From contig NZ_AP024269.1 in assembly GCF_016629525.1 (NCBI RefSeq), positions 4,613,501 through 4,677,500 of the forward strand: a stretch of DNA of 64,000 nt, written 5' to 3'. The DNA comes from Kaistia sp. 32K. Its GTDB lineage: Bacteria; Pseudomonadota; Alphaproteobacteria; Rhizobiales; Kaistiaceae. The notes below the pieces were generated by a model that made no database searches, was not told the DNA's origin, and saw only the letters and a list, made by a program, of their open reading frames with translations. Every line of letters begins with the position of its first letter. The stretch's first letter is position 1. Shown in pieces: positions 39,643 through 47,305 of this stretch. A program made the translations under genes and the position numbers.

Positions 39643-39855
39643 GGCGAACTCCGGCTCCTCGGCGCGCCGGACGGGGCGCGCGCTCCCGGAATCAATACCC
39701 GAACCCGCCCAAGGTTTCGTGCGAATCCGGCTCGAAAGACGTGTCTCCCGAGGCGGATGGCCGCTCCCCCGGCGTAGCTCTGGCCGTTCGACGCGGCTTC
39801 GGATAGTTTGCATCTGAGCCGATCTCGGCTCTCGAGACGACGACTGGACCGACCC

Positions 39856-40422
39856 GTGAACCGCAAGCGCATTCTCACCTTCGGCAGCTCGCTTCTCGTC
39901 CTGCCGCTCGCTCTCCTTCTCTACATCTGCATGCTGCTCGTGACGGGCAATTTCCACACGGTCATCGCCGGGACGCTCTATCGCTCCGGCCAGCCCACGC
40001 CGCATCGCATCGACGAATATGCCCGCAGCTACGGCATCCGCACGATCATCAACCTGCGCGGCGCCAATGTCGGCGCCAGCTGGTATGACCAGGAGGTCGC
40101 CGAAGCCAAGCGGCTGGGCATCGCGCATGTCGATTTCCGCATGTCGTCCCGCGCCGAGCTGCCGCAAACCGACGCCGAGAGGCTGGTGCAGATCTTCGAG
40201 ACGGCCGAGAAGCCGGTGCTGATCCACTGCGCCGATGGCAGCGACCGGACCAGCCTGGCCGCGGCGCTCTATGTGGCGGCCGTCGCCAAGCTCGGCGAGA
40301 AGGCGGCCGAGGACCAGATCTCGCTGCGCTACGGCCATTTCGCCATTCCCTACGGACCGACCTGGCCGATCGACCGGACCTTCGAGGATCTGGAACCATG
40401 GCTCGGTTATCATGATTCCTGA
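39856..40422 (+). CDS. Dual-specificity/tyrosine phosphatase-like membrane-anchored protein
   Basis: A 188-residue protein with an N-terminal signal anchor (about residues 8-32) and a cysteine-phosphatase domain. The P-loop HCADGSDRTS fits HC-x5-R-S/T, and the upstream LYRSGQPTPHRIDEYARSYGIRTIINLRG is the usual DSP sequence, with a general-acid loop around VDFRMSSR. The catalytic domain should face the periplasm. The start GTG at 39856 is inferred (an ATG at 39808 adds 16 residues). The porin-like gene starts inside its 3' end. Confidence 0.85.
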   Translation: MNRKRILTFGSSLLVLPLALLLYICMLLVTGNFHTVIAGTLYRSGQPTPHRIDEYARSYGIRTIINLRGANVGASWYDQEVAEAKRLGIAHVDFRMSSRAELPQTDAERLVQIFETAEKPVLIHCADGSDRTSLAAALYVAAVAKLGEKAAEDQISLRYGHFAIPYGPTWPIDRTFEDLEPWLGYHDS

Positions 40423-40786
40423 GCCCTCGATTCCCGACTTCCCGTCTGCTCCAGCCCTGGTCGGCCGGAGTCGTTTCGCCCAACCCGCACTCTGGGCGGC
40501 GCTGACGCTTTTCGGCGCCGGCGCGGCGGAGGCGGAGGGATTTCGGCTCGACGCGCCACCGGTCGACCCTCCGTCCAGGCGTGAGCGGAGCGCGGCGCCG
40601 GAGCCCAAGGAGGCAGAGGATTCCAGCTACGCCCGGATCTGCGAAGCCTTCGGCGAAGGATTTACCTATTCGCCGGCAACAGGCGTCTGCATCAAGATCG
40701 GCGGCTATGTTAAGTTCGGCACCTCTTTCGGCCGCGGCAGCGGGGCGGGAACGCGACCGGGGACGCAGGCGTTCGAACTCCGGTAA
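40412..40786 (+). CDS. Short secreted porin-like protein (N-terminal fragment)
   Basis: A 124-residue protein with a signal-peptide-like segment (about 22-43, cleavage near AEA-EG). Its C-terminal half has Y.RICEAFGEGF.YSPATGVCIKIGGYVKFG.SFGRG, the N-terminal signature of Hyphomicrobiales alpha-porins (conserved paired Cys, then the first beta strand). The remaining 14 or so strands of a porin are missing: the frame stops normally, and no porin sequence follows before YihY. Either a truncated porin or a stand-alone small protein. It overlaps the phosphatase gene by 11 nt. Confidence 0.65.
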   Translation: MIPEPSIPDFPSAPALVGRSRFAQPALWAALTLFGAGAAEAEGFRLDAPPVDPPSRRERSAAPEPKEAEDSSYARICEAFGEGFTYSPATGVCIKIGGYVKFGTSFGRGSGAGTRPGTQAFELR

Positions 40787-40864
40787 CGGCGATGCCGCCG
40801 CCTGCCGGTTGCTGATCCGCGAGCCACGCCGCTCCCCCGACAAACCGACGAACAGGCAGGGCTG

Positions 40865-41893
40865 ATGACGTCCGCGAAACTTCCTCCCGAGCTGCTGAAT
40901 GGGGATCTGTCGCCCCGTGCGATGGAAAAGGCGATCGACGAGGCGGAGCCGGGCCGGGGAAGGCTTGCCAACACCCCCGCCGACATCCCGGCGCGCGGAT
41001 GGAAGGACATTCTCTGGCGCGTCTTCGAAAGCTCGCTGGAGGACCGTGTCCTGACGCTCGCCGGCGGCATGGCGTTCTTCTGCCTGCTGGCGCTGTTCCC
41101 CGGCCTGAGCGCGATGGTCACGCTTTATGGGCTCATCGCCGACAACACCACCATCAACAGCCATCTCTCCGGCCTCGCCTTCGTGCTGCCCGCCGGCGCG
41201 TTCGAGCTGATCGCCGACCAGGTCAATCTGGCCGTCCGGGCTTCGAGCGGCACGCTGAGCTTCAGCTTCGCCCTCTCCTTCCTGTTCGCGATCTGGAGCG
41301 CCAATGCCGGCATCAAGGCGACGATCGACGGCCTCAACGTCGCCTATGGCGAACGCGAGCAGCGCAGTGTCATCGCGCTCAACGTCGAAAGCCTGATCTT
41401 CACCTTCCTGGCGATCGCCGCCGGCATCGGCGCCATCGTCTTCATCATCGCCGTGCCGATCGCCTTCCGCGTGCTCGAGGTCGGCCGGTCGTCGGAGACC
41501 TGGATCACCCTCTTGCGCTGGCCGGTGCTCGGCTTCTTCGTCTGGGCGGCGCTGGCCATCCTCTATCGCTTCGGCCCCTGCCGCGAGCAGCCGAAATGGC
41601 GCTGGGTCACATGGGGCAGCACCGTCGCCGCCACGCTCTGGATCATCACCTCGATCAGCTTCTCCTGGTATGTCTCGAGCTTCGGCAGCTACGACCGCAC
41701 CTATGGCGCGCTCGGCGCCATCATCGGCTTCATGACCTGGATCTGGCTGTCGGCGACGGTGATCCTGATCGGCGCCGAGCTCAATGCCGAGATGGAGCAC
41801 CAAACGGCGCGCGACTCGACCACGGGCCGGGCCAAGCCGCTCGGCAAGCGCGGCGCGGCGGTGGCCGATTCGATCGGCAAGGCCCAGGACTGA
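40865..41893 (+). CDS. YihY/BrkB family inner membrane protein
   Basis: A 342-residue protein with an N-terminal cytoplasmic part (about 1-60) and six or so transmembrane helices. Family sequence includes LAGGMAFFCLLALFPGL, SANAGIKATIDGLNVAYGE, YRFGPCRE, WGS..A...W and YDRTYGALGAIIGFMTWIWLSA.VIL.GAELNAE. The function is not firmly known (once thought to be RNase BN). It lies 78 nt after the porin-like gene. Confidence 0.9.
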   Translation: MTSAKLPPELLNGDLSPRAMEKAIDEAEPGRGRLANTPADIPARGWKDILWRVFESSLEDRVLTLAGGMAFFCLLALFPGLSAMVTLYGLIADNTTINSHLSGLAFVLPAGAFELIADQVNLAVRASSGTLSFSFALSFLFAIWSANAGIKATIDGLNVAYGEREQRSVIALNVESLIFTFLAIAAGIGAIVFIIAVPIAFRVLEVGRSSETWITLLRWPVLGFFVWAALAILYRFGPCREQPKWRWVTWGSTVAATLWIITSISFSWYVSSFGSYDRTYGALGAIIGFMTWIWLSATVILIGAELNAEMEHQTARDSTTGRAKPLGKRGAAVADSIGKAQD

Positions 41894-42029
41894 AGTCCCT
41901 GGACGCCTGAAGCCCAAGGCCGCTGAAGTCCCGAGGCAACGAAACCGCGGCGACCGCGTTTTCCGGTTCGAAAGCCGCGTGGCCGGGCCCCCGTCGCGCG
42001 CGATTGGTTGTTTTTGCCAGTATCCCGCG

Positions 42030-43154
42030 ATGATACGGATGAAAGCGAACCCGCCGATGGCCGAGCCGCTTCGGATCGAGATCCCGACCACCGACACCGA
42101 GCCGCTGGAGCCGCCGGAACTCGCCGGCGAGGCCGGGCCGCTGCCGGCGGATCCGAAGCTGGTCATCCAGGCCTGCCTGCTGACCATCACCATCCTGGCC
42201 GTCTGCTCCTTCGCCGCCGACATCATCCTGCCGATCGTGCTGGCGATCGTGCTGAAGCTGCTGTTCCAGCCCGGCATGCGGCTGCTCGATCGGCTGCATG
42301 TGCCGCGCGTGATCGCGGCGCTGCTGCTGATCCTGGCGGTCTTCGGCGTCATCGTCGGCGTCGGCGCCGCGCTTTCGGGCCCGGCGACGGCCTGGGCCGA
42401 GAAGCTGCCGGAAGGCGTACAGCGGCTAGAAGAACGGCTCAAATTCCTCAGCCAGCCGATCGGCGCGCTGCAGAAATTCCTGCATCAGTTCGACGGCGCC
42501 ACGGCCGGCGGCGCCGGGCCGACGCTCTCCGAGACGCTGATGAAGGGCACCCAGCATTTCGCCAGCGGCTTCTTCGAGACGATCCTGGTGCTGTTCTTCC
42601 TGCTCGTCTCCGGCGACACCTTCCTGCGCCGGATGGTGGAGATCCTGCCGAGCTTCAGCGACAAGCGCCGCGTCGTCGAGCTGTCGCAGCAGATCGAGGA
42701 GAACGTCTCGGCCTATCTGGTGACGATCACGCTGATGAACATCGCCGTCGGCGTCGCCACCGGCTTGGCCATGTGGGCCTGCGGCCTCGGCGATCCCATA
42801 CTCTGGGGCACTCTGGCCTTCCTCCTGAACTACGTGCCGATCATGGGCCCGGTCGCCGGCGTCGGCCTGTTCCTGCTGGCGGGATTGCTCACCATCGACC
42901 CGCTCTGGCAGGCGCTGCTGCCGGCCGGGCTCTATTTGCTCATCCACGTGCTTGAGGGCGAGGCGATCACGCCGATGCTGCTGGCGCGGCGCTTCACGCT
43001 CAACCCGGTGCTGGTGATCGTCTCGCTGATCTTCTGGTTCTGGATGTGGGGCGTGCCGGGGGCCGTGCTGGCGGTGCCGATGCTCGCCATGGCGAAGATC
43101 ATCTGCGACGGCGTCCGGCCGCTCAACGCCGTTGGCCACTTCCTCGAAGGATAG
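42030..43154 (+). CDS. AI-2E family (UPF0118) transporter
   Basis: A 374-residue membrane protein of the PerM/AI-2E exporter superfamily with about seven to eight helices. The family sequence ILPIVLAIVLKLLFQPGMRLLDR, F..IL..FFLL.SGD.FLRR, the central NYVPIMGPVAG and the C-terminal LIFWFWMWGVPGAVLAVPMLA.AKIICD are present. Substrates vary (autoinducer-2, sodium/proton, bacteriocins); nothing here points to one. The start is uncertain among ATG 42030, 42039 and 42057. It ends at a bidirectional terminator. Confidence 0.9.
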   Translation: MIRMKANPPMAEPLRIEIPTTDTEPLEPPELAGEAGPLPADPKLVIQACLLTITILAVCSFAADIILPIVLAIVLKLLFQPGMRLLDRLHVPRVIAALLLILAVFGVIVGVGAALSGPATAWAEKLPEGVQRLEERLKFLSQPIGALQKFLHQFDGATAGGAGPTLSETLMKGTQHFASGFFETILVLFFLLVSGDTFLRRMVEILPSFSDKRRVVELSQQIEENVSAYLVTITLMNIAVGVATGLAMWACGLGDPILWGTLAFLLNYVPIMGPVAGVGLFLLAGLLTIDPLWQALLPAGLYLLIHVLEGEAITPMLLARRFTLNPVLVIVSLIFWFWMWGVPGAVLAVPMLAMAKIICDGVRPLNAVGHFLEG

Positions 43155-43176
43155 CGGTCAGGAAAGCGGTCAAGAA

Positions 43177-43219
43177 AAAGGCCCGGCGTCCACGCGGACG
43201 GCCGGGCCTTTAAAAAAAA
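43177..43219. terminator. Bidirectional rho-independent terminator
   Basis: A long stem (AAAGGCCCGGC at 43177-43187 with GCCGGGCCTTT at 43201-43211) encloses a second small hairpin (GTCC/GGAC). It is flanked by A-rich and T-rich runs on both sides. It lies between the convergent AI-2E family gene and the small secreted protein gene and can serve both. Confidence 0.9.
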
Positions 43220-43242
43220 AGGGAAAGCCTGGCGTCAGCGGC

Positions 43243-43638
43243 TCAGCACTGGGCGTTGATGGTGCCCGCGATGGCGACGCCGCTGGCGAGGCCCGGCGCC
43301 TGCAGGATCATGCGCACCGAGGCGCCCTCGACCAGCGTGGCATAGCCGGACGGCATGCCGACCTCGCCCTTCGTGCCGTTGCTGCGGGTGTATTCGAGCA
43401 CGACGGAGGCCTTGGGCGGAACGCCGCCGACCGAGACGCGCCAGACGCGGTCGACGCCGCCATCGACGATCGTCTTGGTGCCGGCGCCCTTCAGGTCCCA
43501 GCGCGTCTGCTTGCAGGACGGGTCGGCCGCCTTGGCGGGCGCGGCCGCCGCCTTCGTCTTGGCGAAGCTCTCACCGGCGGACAAGGCGCCGACGGCGGAG
43601 ATGACGGCGAGAGCCAGCGGAATTGCGAAGCGGTTCAT
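43243..43638 (-). CDS. Secreted hypothetical protein
   Basis: A 131-residue protein with a Sec signal peptide (about 1-26, ending ESFA-KT), then an Ala/Lys/Pro linker and a beta-rich domain with Cys near both ends (DPSCKQTRWDL and the terminal NAQC), likely a disulfide. I do not recognise a family. GAGG lies about 8 nt before the ATG. It precedes, on the same strand, no obvious partner. Confidence 0.75.
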   Translation of the reverse strand: MNRFAIPLALAVISAVGALSAGESFAKTKAAAAPAKAADPSCKQTRWDLKGAGTKTIVDGGVDRVWRVSVGGVPPKASVVLEYTRSNGTKGEVGMPSGYATLVEGASVRMILQAPGLASGVAIAGTINAQC

Positions 43639-43761
43639 TCTGAATCCTCGGCGAAACGATCGCCATAGCTATCAAGACGAGGCGACAGGCTTCAAGCCCG
43701 GCTCCAGGTTGCAATCGATTTTGCGTGACGGTGTGGCCCGGCCGCCCGCGATCGGCGCTTC

Positions 43762-45057
43762 TCAGCGCAAGGCCGGCGGCATTTCCTGATAGCCATCCGT
43801 GGCGGCGGCCTCATAGGCCGGGGCCGGCTGACGCGCCGGCGCGACCGACGCCGTCGGCGTCTGGTCGACGAACTCGACATCGACGCCGACCTTGACCAGC
43901 TTCACCAGCTCCTGCGCGTCCCAGTTGGTCAGGCGCAGGCAGCCATGGCTGTTGGTCTTGTCGATCTTGCTCGGCTCCGGCGAGCCGTGGATGCCGTAGG
44001 TCGGCTTGTCGAGGCCGATCCAGACGGTGCCGACGGGATTGTTCGGGCCGCCCGGCAGCCGCAGCGCCTTGGTGTTGTTGCCCTGCTGGAAATTGACCTT
44101 CGGACGGTACCAGTAGTCGGGATTCTCGGCGATCGCCTTGACCATGTGGATGCCCGACGGCGACGGCAGGTCGGTGCTGCCGATGGTGGCCGGATAGGCG
44201 ACGACGACGTCCCACTTCTCGTTGTAGCCGATCAGCTGGCGCGTGCTCGCGTCGGCGACCAGATGGGCGACCTTGGCCTTGGCGTTGGGGCCGACATCCG
44301 CGACCGTGATGATCGTGCCCGCCACGGTGAAATCGGCGTTCGGGTTGAGGCGGCGCAGGAACGTCTCGTCCATGTGGAACTTTTCGGCCAGAAGCTCGAC
44401 GGGATCGCGGTAGGACAGCGCCGGCAGCAGCGCCATCTCCGCATAATCCTTCGGCATCACCGGCACGAACGGGCCGGCGACGTCCTTGTCGGTGATGGCG
44501 TAATCCATCAGCACCGGGCGACTGTCTGCGGCCTGCAGGATGTCCCAGATATCCGGCCCGAGCCGGCCGTCGGCCGGCAGATTGTGCATGCTCTGCAGGG
44601 CGGAGATCGCCTTGTTGAGGTTGCCGCCCTTGTGGCCGTCAATAACGCCGGGCGAGACATGCACCCGGTCGAGCAAAATCTGCAGCTTGACCACCAGCGG
44701 ATCGGGCTTGTCGCTCTTGGCGGCCAGGGCGCCGTCGAGGGGCGTCTGGTTCACCAGCGCGACGAATTCGGGCGGAAGCGGCGACACGGCCGGACGCCGC
44801 GCGGCGGCGACCGGCGCGGGAGCAGCCGGCGCCGGCGGGGCGGCGTATTCCGCCGGATAGCGGTCATAGGCGGGCGGCGCGCGCTCGTAGTCGGCCGGCG
44901 GCGGCTCGTAGGCCCGCTCATAGGAGCGCTGCTCGTCATAGCGATCGCGCATCGATGGCTCGCCCCACTCCTGCGCGCCGGCCGGCAGGGCAAGGAGCAG
45001 CATCGCCAGGGAAGGCAACAGCGTCACGCGGGACAAGGCAACGAACAAGGCAGGCAC
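43762..45057 (-). CDS. L,D-transpeptidase with peptidoglycan-binding domain
   Basis: A 431-residue YkuD-family enzyme that cross-links peptidoglycan (3-3) or attaches proteins to it. A signal peptide (to about AGA-QE) is followed by a Tyr/Pro/Ala-rich linker (about 35-95), a peptidoglycan-binding-like domain (IDGHKGGNLNKAISALQ...LPADGRLGPDIW) and the catalytic domain with H-x-SPEPSKIDKTNSHGCLRL, the His and Cys of the active site. The frame opens at a TTG (45066); the GTG at 45057 is taken as the start, with moderate certainty. Confidence 0.93.
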   Translation of the reverse strand: MPALFVALSRVTLLPSLAMLLLALPAGAQEWGEPSMRDRYDEQRSYERAYEPPPADYERAPPAYDRYPAEYAAPPAPAAPAPVAAARRPAVSPLPPEFVALVNQTPLDGALAAKSDKPDPLVVKLQILLDRVHVSPGVIDGHKGGNLNKAISALQSMHNLPADGRLGPDIWDILQAADSRPVLMDYAITDKDVAGPFVPVMPKDYAEMALLPALSYRDPVELLAEKFHMDETFLRRLNPNADFTVAGTIITVADVGPNAKAKVAHLVADASTRQLIGYNEKWDVVVAYPATIGSTDLPSPSGIHMVKAIAENPDYWYRPKVNFQQGNNTKALRLPGGPNNPVGTVWIGLDKPTYGIHGSPEPSKIDKTNSHGCLRLTNWDAQELVKLVKVGVDVEFVDQTPTASVAPARQPAPAYEAAATDGYQEMPPALR

Positions 45058-45202
45058 TCCAGCCAAAATGAACGCGGCAGCATCGGCAGTCTTCCGGCGG
45101 AATTTAATAAATCAGGGTTAAAAATTCTTAACCGCGCCGCTATAGGCCTTGTCGCCTGCCCGCCACGACAGGCGACGACGCCTCGACGACCCGGATTTTG
45201 CC

Positions 45203-45826
45203 ATGAAGGATTTCTCTCTCCGCCAGAAGGGCCTCGCCTTCGTGCTGGCCGCCATCGCCGGCTATGTCGACGCCATGGGCTTTCGCCATCTCGGCGGCGT
45301 CTTCGTCTCCTTCATGAGCGGCAATACCACGCGCTTCGGCGTCGACGTCGCCATGGCCGACTGGATGAAGGCGGCCGAGATCGCCGGCATCATCGCCCTC
45401 TTCGTCGCCGGCGCGACCCTGGGCGGGCTGATCGGCCAGGATGGCGAACGCAGCCGGCGGGCGGCGATCCTCTGGACCGAGGCGGCGCTGCTCGCCATCG
45501 CCGCGGCCTCCCACAATCTCGGCATCGCCATCATCGGCACGGTCGCGATGACGCTGGCCATGGGCGTCGAGAACGCCGTCTTCCAGCGCAACGGCGCGCC
45601 TGGCATCGGCCTCACCTATGTCACCGGGGCGCTGGTCAAGGTGGGGCAGAGCCTCGCGGCCGCGCTTCGCGGCGGCGATCGCTGGGCCTTCCTGCCGAGT
45701 TTGCTGATCTGGGCCTCGCTCTGCCTCGGCGCGGTGCTGGGCGCCGTCGTCTATGGCGTCGTCGGCCTTGCCGGGCTTTGGTTCGCCTGCGCCGTGATCG
45801 CCGCGCTGGCGATTTTCGCCCGCTAA
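45203..45826 (+). CDS. YoaK/DUF1275 family membrane protein
   Basis: A 207-residue protein of the DUF1275 (YoaK) family with about six helices. Diagnostic sequence: LAAIAGYVDAMGF..LGGVFVSFMSGNTT..G, then MGVENAVFQRNGA..IGLTYVTGALVK.GQ.LA. A transporter role is suspected but unproven. The frame opens upstream at 45149, but the ATG at 45203 matches the family start. Divergent from the L,D-transpeptidase. Confidence 0.9.
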   Translation: MKDFSLRQKGLAFVLAAIAGYVDAMGFRHLGGVFVSFMSGNTTRFGVDVAMADWMKAAEIAGIIALFVAGATLGGLIGQDGERSRRAAILWTEAALLAIAAASHNLGIAIIGTVAMTLAMGVENAVFQRNGAPGIGLTYVTGALVKVGQSLAAALRGGDRWAFLPSLLIWASLCLGAVLGAVVYGVVGLAGLWFACAVIAALAIFAR

Positions 45827-46035
45827 CAGGCCGGTTACGTCAGCGGAAGCGACTTATATTGCACTGCACCATGACGTCCACGTCGAATGTTGCTCTGCAT
45901 CCAGCGCAGGGCAGGCATGAGTTTTTTCGCAGTGCTCATTTCTGCGACCGCCGACTAAATTCAAATCATCAGAACGGCGACAGAGAGATCGGGCGCCACT
46001 GATAGTCCGAATGGCCGGCGTGAAAGGAACAGACG

Positions 46036-46185
46036 ATGGTCAGCCTCGTTGCCTCCTACAAGACCTGGATGAAGTATCGCGAGACCCGCAGCGAGCTTTC
46101 GCGGCTCGACAACCGCGAACTGAGCGATCTGGGCATCAATCGCGCCGACATCAAGGCGATTGCCAAGCAGGCCGCCGGATACTGA
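46036..46185 (+). CDS. DUF1127 (YjiS-like) small protein, CcaF1-type
   Basis: A 49-residue DUF1127 protein. The full pattern is present: basic N-terminal half (YKTWMKYRETRSELSRL), then DNRELSDLGINRADIKAIAK. AAGGA lies 7 nt before the ATG. DUF1127 proteins are small, Arg-rich and implicated in RNA binding and stress or phosphate regulation in alphaproteobacteria. It is directly followed by three CCUCCUCCC-loop hairpins and a terminator, the arrangement of the ccaF1-ccsR locus of Rhodobacter. The gene is too short for routine ORF calling. Confidence 0.9.
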   Translation: MVSLVASYKTWMKYRETRSELSRLDNRELSDLGINRADIKAIAKQAAGY

Positions 46186-46202
46186 GAATTTCCCAGTTCG
46201 TT

Positions 46203-46318
46203 GGGGAACGAACCTCCTCCCTCGTTCCCTGCGATTAGGTGCCCCACAAACCTCCTCCCTTGTGTGGCACCATCAACTAAGGCGCCCGTCGACCTCCTCC
46301 CCGACGGGCGCTTTTTTT
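46203..46318 (+). ncRNA. Three tandem CcsR/cuckoo-like sRNA hairpins with CCUCCUCCC loops
   Basis: Three stem-loops follow the DUF1127 stop by 18 nt. Hairpin 1 has stem 46204-46211 / 46222-46229 (GGGAACGA / TCGTTCCC). Hairpin 2 has stem 46238-46249 / 46260-46271 (12 bp, one mismatch). Hairpin 3 has stem 46282-46291 / 46302-46311 (10 bp). Each loop is exactly ACCTCCTCCC (46212-46221, 46250-46259, 46292-46301), although the stems are unrelated. The last is followed by seven T residues (46312-46318) and is the transcript terminator. This matches the CcsR (cuckoo) sRNA family, whose loop resembles the anti-Shine-Dalgarno sequence. Probably processed from the DUF1127 mRNA. Confidence 0.88.
46302..46318 (+). 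terminator. Terminator arm of the third CcsR-like hairpin
   Basis: The third hairpin's 3' arm (CGACGGGCGC, 46302-46311) pairs with GCGCCCGTCG at 46282-46291 and is followed by T7. The hairpin ends both the sRNA array and the DUF1127 transcript. Confidence 0.88.
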
Positions 46319-46458
46319 ATGCGCGTTTCCAAGCGCACCGCGCCATCGGCGCCGATCCCGAACGATCTCCCCGCCTGCCCCTTGAAATCGATGCCGCCGC
46401 ACGCCCATCTGCGTTTCCGCAACGCGGACGCGGACGTCCGCGAACCATCGGGGTCAAC

Positions 46459-46959
46459 ATGGCGCTATCGATCTACGAAGCTTCGCTTCCGGTCTTCATC
46501 CGCTCGTTCGGAAATCTCCAGGCGATCCTCGACAAGGCCGTGGAACAGAGCGTCCGCGACGGCATCGATCCGGCGACGCTGATCGAGGCGCGGCTCGCGC
46601 CCGACATGCTGCCGCTCTCGGGCCAGGTGCAGCGCGCCAGCGACACCGCCAAGGGCGCCGCCGCGCGGCTCGCCGGCATCGACAATCCGAGCTTCGCCGA
46701 TACCGAGACGACGTTTCCCGAACTGAAGGCCCGCATCGGAAAGACCGTCGCTTTCCTGAATTCGGTCAGGCCCGAGCAGCTCGAGGGCAGCGAAACGCGG
46801 ACGATCTCGATGCGCAACGGCGCGGTCCAGCTCGACGGCCGGACTTATCTGTTCACCCATGCGCTGCCGAACTTCTTCTTCCACGTCTCGACCGCCTATG
46901 GCGTGCTGCGCCACAAGGGCATCACGATCGGCAAGGCGGATTTCCTCGGCAACCGCTAG
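46459..46959 (+). CDS. DUF1993 family protein
   Basis: A 166-residue helical protein of the DUF1993 family, related to the DinB/YfiT four-helix bundle. N-terminal MALSIYEASLPVFIRSFGNLQAIL is followed by L..DMLPLSGQVQ.A.DTAKGAAARLAG and the terminal H.LPNFFFHVSTAYG.LRH.G..IGK.DFLG. Family members are often annotated as uncharacterised; the function is unknown. The upstream-extended frame was rejected because it overlaps the CcsR array and the DUF1993 start is at 46459. Confidence 0.9.
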   Translation: MALSIYEASLPVFIRSFGNLQAILDKAVEQSVRDGIDPATLIEARLAPDMLPLSGQVQRASDTAKGAAARLAGIDNPSFADTETTFPELKARIGKTVAFLNSVRPEQLEGSETRTISMRNGAVQLDGRTYLFTHALPNFFFHVSTAYGVLRHKGITIGKADFLGNR

Positions 46960-46971
46960 CGCGCCCGCCGG

Positions 46972-47211
46972 TCACCGCGCGGGGGCGGCCCGGCTCCGCG
47001 CCGGGTCGCGCCGCCAGCTGCCGCCCTTGTCCGTATCCGCCAGCCAGCCGCCCAGCTCGCGCTCGCTCGGCGTGCAGCGGTCGGACTTCCGGCAGTCGGA
47101 CGCGGCGACAGGCTTCGGCGCCGCCTCGGCCCCGGAGGCCGCGCGAGTCGTCGCGCCGGCGCCGAGCAGGAGCGCGACGATCGCGATGGCAAATCCGGTC
47201 TCGCGGGGCAT
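46972..47211 (-). CDS. Small secreted hypothetical protein
   Basis: A 79-residue protein with a signal peptide (about residues 1-25, ending TRAAS-GA) and a short mature region with two Cys (SDCRKSDRCTPSE). AGGAGG precedes the ATG at 47211. No family is recognised, and the basic C-terminus has a simple composition. It converges with DUF1993 and lies downstream of glpK on the same strand. Confidence 0.65.
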   Translation of the reverse strand: MPRETGFAIAIVALLLGAGATTRAASGAEAAPKPVAASDCRKSDRCTPSERELGGWLADTDKGGSWRRDPARSRAAPAR

Positions 47212-47305
47212 GGCGTCCTCCTGTTCGAGGCCGCCAGCATACCGCGTATCGGAAGAAGGGGCTGTGACAGCGATCACGCTCGGGTCACGCCAGCCGCGGC
47301 TCGCT

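Noticed and set aside
46026-46050. GGAAC-N17-GTT match to an EcfG (general stress) promoter
   Set aside because: It overlaps the ribosome binding site and start codon of the DUF1127 gene, so transcription from it would miss the gene start; most likely chance.
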